From the NCBI GenBank assembly GCA_019594025.1, contig JAFDUB010000107.1:1-5119 (forward strand): a DNA stretch of 5,119 nucleotides, in the 5' to 3' direction. Under the pieces are notes generated by a model that did no database searches, was not told the DNA's origin, and saw only the letters and a program-made list of their open reading frames with translations. Position numbers and translations under genes: made by a program. Positions within the stretch are counted from its first letter, which is position 1; each line of letters opens with the position of its first letter. The DNA is from Thermoplasmata archaeon. GTDB taxonomy: Archaea > Thermoplasmatota > Thermoplasmata > Halarchaeoplasmatales > Halarchaeoplasmataceae. Below, piece after piece: positions 1 to 5,119 of the stretch.

Positions 1-1
1 A

Positions 2-2196
2 GAAGATGTGTATTATATTTCAAAATATATGGAACCAGAATTTCATTCAGAAATCGATTCACAATTAATTGGTGGAGGTGCTTGGTTCTTCGATGATGAT
101 GATAATCCAGTACACCTTATCGGGTGTATGGGGATTATGGCGCATATATCAACCAGATAGGATATACGGGAAAAGGTGTGACAATCGCAGTTGCTGATAG
201 TGGTATAGGTGACGGTACTATAGGAAATGCTGGTCATCCCGATTTTACAGGGCGTGTTGTGGGTGGTTATGCCTGGTGGGATGATACATGGGCGGATACT
301 TATGGCCATGGAACCCATGTTGCAGGAATCGCTGCTGCTAATACTACAGGTGGTACTGGTTTAACATATGCTGGACATGGTCCCTATTACTTGGCACAAG
401 GGCTTGCGTTTGAAGCACAATTGTACGCTGCAAAGTTAGCTTGCCCAGAAGGTGATTTTTTCCCCCCAGAGGATTACTACGAGATAGTGAAAATTCCAAA
501 ACAGGAAATCGATGCAGATATACATACCAATTCATGGGGAGGAGATCCTGATGGAGAATATAACCGTTCTGATCATGCTTATGATATAGCAGTTAGAGAT
601 GCTGACCATCAAACCTTAGAAAATCAACCTATGGTGATTACTGTTTCTGCTGGTAATCAATTTAAAGCAAATCCATACGGAACTACGAGTTCCCCTGGAA
701 ACGCAAAAAACGTGATCACGGTAGGTGCAACATTAAGTTATATGCCTGACGCTAGCGATTATGGTCGAGACCCTGGACATACCCCTGCAGACAATCCTAG
801 TGAAGTATTGTGTTGGAGTGCTCGAGGTTGGACAGATGATAATCGCGTAAAGCCAGATGTAGTAGCACCTGGTAATGGCATATTATCTACCTTAAGCCCA
901 TCGGTTCAACCAGTCCCTTCTGAAGTGTACACCGAAGATAATAGATATTTGTGGGCTGATGGTACTTCGATGTCTAACCCTGCAGTTGCAGGCGCGGCCA
1001 CAGTTATTCTCGATTGGTACAATCAAACCTATGGTATAAAACCAAGTCCGGCTATGTTAAAAGCTCTACTCATTAATACTGCTAACAACCTACAAAATAT
1101 ACCCAACAGATACGAGGGCTGGGGAATAGTAGATCTCTCCAAGCTGAAACAGCCGTACAATGATCCTGTCCCTTTTTATGTTAGTGACCAAGAACACATA
1201 TTTACAGAAACTACCCAGATAAAAGAACATTACATTCAAGTAGATAGAGATGAAGTACCATTGAATATCTCCTTAGTTTGGACAGATAAAGAAGCACCAG
1301 AAGATGCCGATGGTGACCCTACATTGATTAACGATTTAAATCTTGAAGTTATTGCACCAGATGGTGAAACCATTTACCGGGGTAACGCCTTTCCGTATCA
1401 TCCTGATGTAGGAAGTTTGAGCTCTTTTACTTCTCCCGATACTAATGCAATGTCCGTATTTGATAGGAACGATGATGGATGGGACGATACCAACAATGTG
1501 GAGAACGTCTACATACACCCGGATGAAGTGGAGTCCGGTGTTTATACTGTTCGAGTAAAGGCCAAGGGAATAAATGAAGACGCTATCAGAGTTGGCTACA
1601 ACAGCCAAGACTACGCATTAGTGGCTTACAATGCATACCCCCCCGCACCTCTTCCTCCTCATGTAGAGATTACTTATCCTTTATGGGGGCAAACATTTGG
1701 GTCCGATTCGATTTCCGTCTATTGGACAAGCGATAATTATGATTTCAATATAGACCGTTTCGAGATACGCCTTGATGGAGGTGATTGGATAGACAAAGGA
1801 ACAGCCACATTCCATACTTTTACTGGTTTGAGCCACGGGCCACATACGGTCACAGTGCGGGTATATCTTAACGTAGGCGGTTCTGCCGAAGACTATGTTT
1901 ATTTCTATATAGATTTAGAAGGTGATGATCCGCCCCATGTACCTATGTATATCAACTCGGTTGAAACCGAGGAGGACACGGCAACAGTTGAATGGAACGG
2001 TCACAGTAGTACCGGGGTAGACTATTACGAAATAAGACTCGATGGCGGAGAATGGATGAAAGTTGGTACTAGTACCAGCTACACCTTCCAGAATCTAGAA
2101 GAAAGAAGATACACCGTCACGGTCCGTATGTGGGATACCGATGCTGATTCCTGGCAGGATACCGCGGTGTTTACGATAGGAGGTGATCCGCCATAA
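2..2196 (+). CDS. KP-43-like S8 subtilisin-family secreted protease, 5'-partial, with a frameshift near base 110
   Basis: Secreted serine endopeptidase of the S8 family, missing its 5' end. The catalytic triad is visible. Numbering from the GTG at 124, Asp25 lies in VADSG (codon 196), His62 in GHGTHVAG (codon 307) and Ser282 in GTSMSNP (codon 967). The oxyanion Asn178 is in VSAGN (codon 655). The catalytic domain runs to about residue 340. A beta-sandwich at about 370-503 follows (motifs LVWTD, INDLNLEV, YTVRV), as in KP-43-type proteases. Two Ig/Fn3-like modules (about 511-598 and 605-686) come last, each with a (F/Y)EIRLDGG(D/E)W motif. Bases 2-110 continue the protein upstream in another frame (…IGGGAWFFDDDDNP) and resemble the pro-region to catalytic-domain junction. 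A one-base loss would explain the shift, so GTG 124 is probably an internal Val codon. The protein stops at GGDPP with no membrane anchor. The family call is firm; whether the gene is functional is uncertain because of the frame break. Confidence 0.9.
101..123 (+). other. Frameshift junction in the protease gene
   Basis: Upstream of this point, coding sense lies in codons starting at base 2 (…FFDDDDNP). That frame then reads through unrelated residues to a TAG at 158-160. Downstream sense lies in codons starting at 112 (TPYRVYGDYG), and that frame has a run of stops at 94-105, so the crossover must fall between 106 and 157. Restoring one base between 110 and 111 makes a GNT codon (for example Asp) and gives NP-D-TPYRVYGDYG, a smooth reading. 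There is no homopolymer or X_XXY_YYZ slippery heptamer at the site. A real deletion or an assembly/sequencing error is therefore likelier than programmed frameshifting. Confidence 0.8.
1654..2193 (+). repeat. Two tandem Ig/Fn3-like modules in the protease C-terminus
   Basis: Two copies of a module of roughly 85-90 residues lie back to back. The first has the motifs VYWTS, FEIRLDGGDW, TFTGL and HTVTVRV. The second has VEWNG, YYEIRLDGGEW, TFQNL and YTVTVRM. They are joined by a GDDPP linker, and the protein ends on the closely similar GGDPP after the second copy. Modules of this type usually act as spacers or binding domains in exported archaeal proteins; that role is inferred from family knowledge. 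A third copy is found near the end of the next gene. Confidence 0.7.
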
Positions 2197-2202
2197 AACC
2201 CG

Positions 2203-2222
2203 TTAACCCCTTCTGGGGTTAA
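2203..2222 (+). terminator. Hairpin terminator candidate after the protease gene
   Basis: A perfect 8-bp inverted repeat, TTAACCCC at 2203-2210 and GGGGTTAA at 2215-2222, flanks a TTCT loop. It begins seven bases after the TAA stop at 2194-2196. The downstream sequence is A/T-rich (TTATATATA) but is not a clean T-tract. Termination is likely but not proven, because archaeal terminators often depend more on T-runs than on stems. Confidence 0.5.
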
Positions 2223-2251
2223 TTATATATAGGATCTATAAGATTATATAA
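2222..2251 (+). promoter_or_regulatory. TATA-like promoter region of the propeller gene
   Basis: Two TATA-like stretches lie in the 71-base gap: ATTATATAT at 2222-2230 and ATTATATAA at 2243-2251. Archaeal TATA boxes centre about 26-27 bases before the transcription start. By that rule the first box would start RNA near 2252 and give a leader of about 15 bases. The second would start RNA at or just past the ATG, so it fits poorly. No strong Shine-Dalgarno sequence precedes ATG 2268, which agrees with a short leader. The exact box is uncertain. Confidence 0.4.
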
Positions 2252-2267
2252 AGTGGAATGTGAATAA

Positions 2268-4523
2268 ATGGAAAGTAGGCTACTGTTGTTAGCTAAACGA
2301 AGAAAATTCTTACGCACTATGTGTATCATACTGTGTGGGATACTGATATTATCTAACTTGCCGATTGTATTTACCTCTGGTGCGGAGGGGGAGGAAACAA
2401 GTGATGGACTCGCCGACTCCCCTTGGCCGAAGTATGGGGGAAACAATAAAAACACAGGACAGAGTCCTTATGATACTAGTCACGTCGATGGAACGGAGTT
2501 ATGGAGGTTTGGGACGGATGATACGATTCGTTCTTCACCGGTTATAGGGGTGGACGGCACTATTTACGTAGGCTCTAACGACGGAAATATGTATGCCGTT
2601 AATCCGGATGGTACGGAAAAATGGAGATTTGAGACGGATGATTCGATTCGTTCTTCACCGGTTATCGGAGTGGACGGCACCATCTATGTAGGCTCTAGGG
2701 ATTATAACGTGTATGCAATCAACACAGATGGTACGGAAAAATGGCGCTTCGATATCGGAGGTGATGTATCCTCTCCACCGGCTATCGGAGCGGACGGCAC
2801 CATCTATATCGGCTCGTTAGATGGTCGTGTACATGCGATCAACCCAGATGGCTCGGAAAAATGGAACTTCACCACGGGAGGGTCTGTCCATTCTTCACCA
2901 GCTATCGATGACTACGGAACAATATACGTTGGTTCGGGGGGAAGGATATTCGCAATCAATCCAAATGGAACTGAAAAATGGAGATATGGAGACCACAAGA
3001 TTTTATATTCTACACCAGCCATCGGTAGCGATGGAACAATATACACCGTTCAAGTCGATGGACTTTGGTCTTCGAGTCTTCTAGCTATTGAAACCGATGG
3101 AACGGTAAAATGGCGGCGGTTCAACATTTATGGTTGGATCATTTCTTCACCTGCTATCAGCGAGGACGGAACTATTTTCTTCGGAGTTAGTTACAGATTA
3201 TTTGCTGTGAACCCAGATGGTACGGAAAAATGGAACATCTCAACATATGGTGGAAAGAGGATATCTATCGGTGGTGATGGAACTATATACGCTCGCAGTC
3301 CATCTACTGACAGGCCAGAAGGATTAGGAGCTATCCATCCGGATGGAAGTGAGATATGGAACTTCTCAACGGAGGAGGATGCAGGTCACTATGATATAGG
3401 TTCATCGGCCGTTATTGGCGAAGACGGTACGATATACTTTGGTTCCTTAGACGGTAACGTATACGCTATCGGCGAAGGACATCATCTTACGATAAATGAA
3501 CCCTTAGGAAACGGTTCGATCGAATTAGATGGGGATGAAATAACAGAATGGCCGTACGAAGAAAAACATGGCGCTGATAAAACAATAGATCTGACAGCTG
3601 TACCAAATGAAGGCTGGTACTTCAGTCATTGGACCGGTGATGTGCCCGAGGGTGAGGAGTACGATGAGGAAATCACCGTTATAATGGACGACGATAAAGG
3701 GATTACCGCTCACTTCGAAGAATATTATACACTCACCATAAACATCGAAGGTGAAGGCAGTATTAACCCCGGATATGGAACTTATTATTACGTACCGGAT
3801 GAGGAAGTGACGATAAATGTAACTGCAGCCGAAGGGTGGTACTTCAGTCACTGGAGCGGTGATGTTCCGAAAGGACAGGAGGGAAACGAGGAGATCATCA
3901 TCGTGATGGACAGTGACAAGGAGCTAACCGCTCACTTCGAAGCATATTATACACTCACCATAAACATCGAAGGTAAAGGCAGTACACAGCCTGAAGGGGG
4001 AGGGCACCATTATGTACCTGGTGAAGAAATACATATAAACGCAACTGCATTATCCGGCTGGTACTTCAGCCACTGGTCCGGCGATGTTCCAGAAGTGGAT
4101 CGGGACAAGGATTCAATCTCACTTATAATCGACGATGATAAAAACATCACCGCACGCTTCATAATACTACCAACTATTGAGATAATCTCTCCTGAAGAAG
4201 ATGTTTTCGAAACCGGTGAGATCACTATTGAATGGAGAAGCGAAGAAGGTACCTATCCTATCAGTTATTACGAGGTGCGTTTGAACGATGGGGGTTGGTT
4301 GTATGTAAACACTGCTACCAGTCACACATTCACGATCACGAATCCAGGTGACTACAACGTTACCGTGAGAGCTGTCGATGATGCCGGAAATGCTGTAGAG
4401 GATAATGTTGAATTCACCGTTAGAGGAGGATATAGTGGTCACCGGCTTTTGTTGGCCTTGATAGTCGTAGTTACAGGCCTCGTTCTGTTGCTGTATCATA
4501 TTAAGAGAAAGGGGGTAATATGA
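2268..4523 (+). CDS. Membrane-anchored surface protein: PQQ-like 8-bladed propeller, InlB-like repeats, Ig/Fn3-like module
   Basis: A 751-residue exported protein, predicted to sit outside the cell on one C-terminal membrane anchor. The start is fixed by an in-frame TAA at 2265-2267 directly before the ATG. Residues 1-39 form a signal peptide: basic KRRKFLR, a hydrophobic core at about 18-35, and likely cleavage near TSGA. After a WPKYGGNNKNTGQS segment, eight propeller blades span about 77-404, each with an (E/V)xW start and most with DGTIY and NP(D/N)G motifs. Three InlB-like repeats (405-485, 486-559, 560-634) share GWYFSHW(T/S)GDVP. An Ig/Fn3-like module at about 635-718 (YYEVRLNDGGW) resembles those of the upstream protease. 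A transmembrane helix at about 727-743 ends in the basic tail HIKRK. The propeller resembles PQQ-dehydrogenase blades, but nothing shows cofactor binding or catalysis, so a binding, adhesive or scaffold role is inferred. The stop overlaps the next gene's start. Confidence 0.93.
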   Translation: MESRLLLLAKRRKFLRTMCIILCGILILSNLPIVFTSGAEGEETSDGLADSPWPKYGGNNKNTGQSPYDTSHVDGTELWRFGTDDTIRSSPVIGVDGTIYVGSNDGNMYAVNPDGTEKWRFETDDSIRSSPVIGVDGTIYVGSRDYNVYAINTDGTEKWRFDIGGDVSSPPAIGADGTIYIGSLDGRVHAINPDGSEKWNFTTGGSVHSSPAIDDYGTIYVGSGGRIFAINPNGTEKWRYGDHKILYSTPAIGSDGTIYTVQVDGLWSSSLLAIETDGTVKWRRFNIYGWIISSPAISEDGTIFFGVSYRLFAVNPDGTEKWNISTYGGKRISIGGDGTIYARSPSTDRPEGLGAIHPDGSEIWNFSTEEDAGHYDIGSSAVIGEDGTIYFGSLDGNVYAIGEGHHLTINEPLGNGSIELDGDEITEWPYEEKHGADKTIDLTAVPNEGWYFSHWTGDVPEGEEYDEEITVIMDDDKGITAHFEEYYTLTINIEGEGSINPGYGTYYYVPDEEVTINVTAAEGWYFSHWSGDVPKGQEGNEEIIIVMDSDKELTAHFEAYYTLTINIEGKGSTQPEGGGHHYVPGEEIHINATALSGWYFSHWSGDVPEVDRDKDSISLIIDDDKNITARFIILPTIEIISPEEDVFETGEITIEWRSEEGTYPISYYEVRLNDGGWLYVNTATSHTFTITNPGDYNVTVRAVDDAGNAVEDNVEFTVRGGYSGHRLLLALIVVVTGLVLLLYHIKRKGVI
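2496..3479 (+). repeat. Eight PQQ-like beta-propeller blade repeats
   Basis: Blades begin at residues 77, 117, 157, 197, 236, 280, 320 and 362 (codons 2496, 2616, 2736, 2856, 2973, 3105, 3225 and 3351). The first four start exactly 120 bases apart. The consensus is EKWRF…SSPxIGxDGTIYVGS…VYAINPDGT. The NPDGTEKW turn is comparable to the tryptophan-docking motif that locks blades together in quinoprotein propellers. Blades 5-8 are less regular, with length changes and a lost SSP motif in blade 7. Eight units fit a closed eight-bladed disc. Confidence 0.85.
3480..4169 (+). repeat. Three Divergent-InlB-like repeats in the propeller gene
   Basis: Three consecutive modules each run from (H/Y)xLTIN to (T)A(H/R)F. 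Each carries GWYFSHW(T/S)GDVP, then an acidic stretch and a DDDK or DSDK turn. Copies two and three start at 3723 and 3945, exactly 222 bases (74 codons) apart, with near-identical DNA around the junction (GCTCACTTCGAAG, then ACTCACCATAAACATCGAAG). The first copy is longer, with extra residues around LDGDEITEWPYEE. These repeats are typical stalk or spacer modules of surface proteins. Confidence 0.8.
4511..4516 (+). promoter_or_regulatory. Ribosome binding site of the beta-helix gene
   Basis: A GGGGGT stretch lies a few bases before ATG 4520, inside the last codons of the propeller gene. It is an imperfect match to GGAGGT, but its purine richness and spacing support initiation at 4520. With the ATGA overlap it points to translational coupling. 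Confidence 0.6.
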
Positions 4524-5119
4524 AAAAAGGGAATAGTGGTAAAGGGTATCTTAGAGTGCCTAAGTTTTCTTTGCCCCTGAGAAGGACTATTAAACTCGTC
4601 CGACCATCGTGCCTGACCCTGTGTTTAATACTTGTGCTGTCAAACATGCTTGTTATCTTCACTCCTGCTGCCGGCGGCCCTAGAGCGAGCATGGAAGAAC
4701 TAAAGGAAGCTTTTGTTGATGAATATGATTTTGCTTCAGAAGAACTTCCGGATATGGACTATCGTTTTTACGATGATAACCCTTTGCTTTCCGATGAAAG
4801 GTATGAAACCAAGGATGAACATGGTAGATATCCAAGGTATGATCTTGAAACTGACGACGGTATCTATCATCCTTTAGATGATGAAGATATTTTTTCTAAG
4901 AGGAATGTAAATTCATCAACCACCCGTTCGTCCGCAGCAAGCGTATTCCACAACAATGAAATCCATTCACGCCCGGATGTACCGATGTCTGATGAGGACT
5001 ACATATCCCGAGAGCCTATAAGTATTAATGGTAACAAAGACTTTAGGGAACAGGCGGCTGAAGAAGGTTGGCCGGGCGATGGTAAGTGGGATAATCCGTA
5101 TATCATAGAAGGTTACGAA
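4520..5119 (+). CDS. Secreted protein with the start of a NosD/PbH1-like right-handed beta-helix, 3'-partial
   Basis: The reading frame is open from ATG 4520 to the window edge, 200 codons without a stop, and continues beyond. The ATG overlaps the TGA of the propeller gene by ATGA and has a GGGGGT ribosome binding site, so the two genes are almost certainly co-translated. Residues 1-53 form a signal peptide with a long basic n-region (KFSLPLRRTIKLVR), a hydrophobic core (CLTLCLILVLSNMLVIF) and likely cleavage after PAA. Residues about 57-150 are acidic, low in hydrophobics and probably extended. Residues 166-200 (PISINGN…NPYIIEGYE) match the entry segment that precedes right-handed parallel beta-helix repeats of the NosD/PbH1 type in exported archaeal proteins. 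The helix itself lies beyond the window, so the substrate (often polysaccharide in related folds) and any anchor cannot be judged. The beta-helix call rests on the entry motif alone. Confidence 0.85.
   Translation, partial: MKKGNSGKGYLRVPKFSLPLRRTIKLVRPSCLTLCLILVLSNMLVIFTPAAGGPRASMEELKEAFVDEYDFASEELPDMDYRFYDDNPLLSDERYETKDEHGRYPRYDLETDDGIYHPLDDEDIFSKRNVNSSTTRSSAASVFHNNEIHSRPDVPMSDEDYISREPISINGNKDFREQAAEEGWPGDGKWDNPYIIEGYE

Noticed and set aside
101..123. Programmed -1 ribosomal frameshift
   Set aside because: No slippery heptamer or obvious downstream stem is seen, and a one-base deletion or sequence error explains the break more simply.
43..318. Minus-strand open frame of 91 codons
   Set aside because: It lies antisense to the pro-region and catalytic domain of the protease, has no recognisable domain, and is a shadow of strongly coding plus-strand sequence.
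2496..2975. 120-base spaced repeats as a CRISPR array or satellite
   Set aside because: The units are translated in frame, vary at codon third positions and correspond to propeller blades.
2365..3084. Plus-strand alternative-frame ORFs at 2365-2547 and 2821-3084
   Set aside because: They are embedded in the propeller gene in another frame, and their apparent length follows from the repeated blade sequence.
2268..3479. Quinoprotein alcohol or glucose dehydrogenase
   Set aside because: Only the blade motifs are shared. The C-terminal half is InlB-like and Ig-like with a membrane anchor, and no cofactor-site or catalytic residues can be recognised.
3525..4499. Several minus-strand open frames of 71-110 codons
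   Set aside because: They mirror the repetitive propeller gene on the plus strand and show no ribosome binding sites or family motifs.
4501..4692. Minus-strand open frame of 63 codons
   Set aside because: It is antisense to the signal-peptide region of the beta-helix gene, which has better support from its start, RBS and overlap.

Overview
The window looks archaeal, most plausibly from an uncultivated Thermoplasmatota-like lineage in sediment or saline water. The reasons are a modest GC content, an A/T-rich TATA-like stretch rather than -35/-10 boxes, an acidic secretome, and a familiar architecture of secreted proteins: an eight-bladed PQQ-like propeller, Divergent-InlB-like repeats and Ig/Fn3-like modules. 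This taxonomic call rests on protein style alone and is tentative.

All three genes are on the plus strand and all encode predicted exported proteins. (1) Bases 2-2196 hold the 3' part of a KP-43-like S8 subtilisin-family protease with a complete catalytic domain, a C-terminal beta-sandwich and two Ig/Fn3-like modules. Its reading frame is broken near base 110: the first ~36 codons read in the frame starting at base 2 and the rest in the frame starting at base 1. A start at GTG 124 is therefore only the first start codon after the break, not the true N-terminus. (2) Bases 2197-2267 form a short intergenic gap with a perfect 8-bp hairpin followed by a TATA-rich stretch, so a transcription boundary is likely here. 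(3) Bases 2268-4523 encode a 751-residue surface protein: signal peptide, eight propeller blades, three ~74-residue InlB-like repeats, one Ig/Fn3-like module, and a C-terminal membrane anchor with a basic tail. (4) Bases 4520-5119 hold the start of a third secreted protein. It overlaps the previous gene by ATGA and reaches the beginning of what looks like a NosD/PbH1-type right-handed beta-helix before the window ends.

Taken together this is a cell-surface gene cluster: a secreted protease followed by an anchored propeller protein and a translationally coupled beta-helix protein. The protease and the propeller protein share the same Ig/Fn3-like module, and the propeller and beta-helix proteins have look-alike signal peptides. 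Surface binding or degradation of extracellular polymers is the natural reading, but substrates and partners are not shown by the sequence. I see no RNA gene, CRISPR array, insertion sequence or defence system, and no stretch over 300 bases without a gene.
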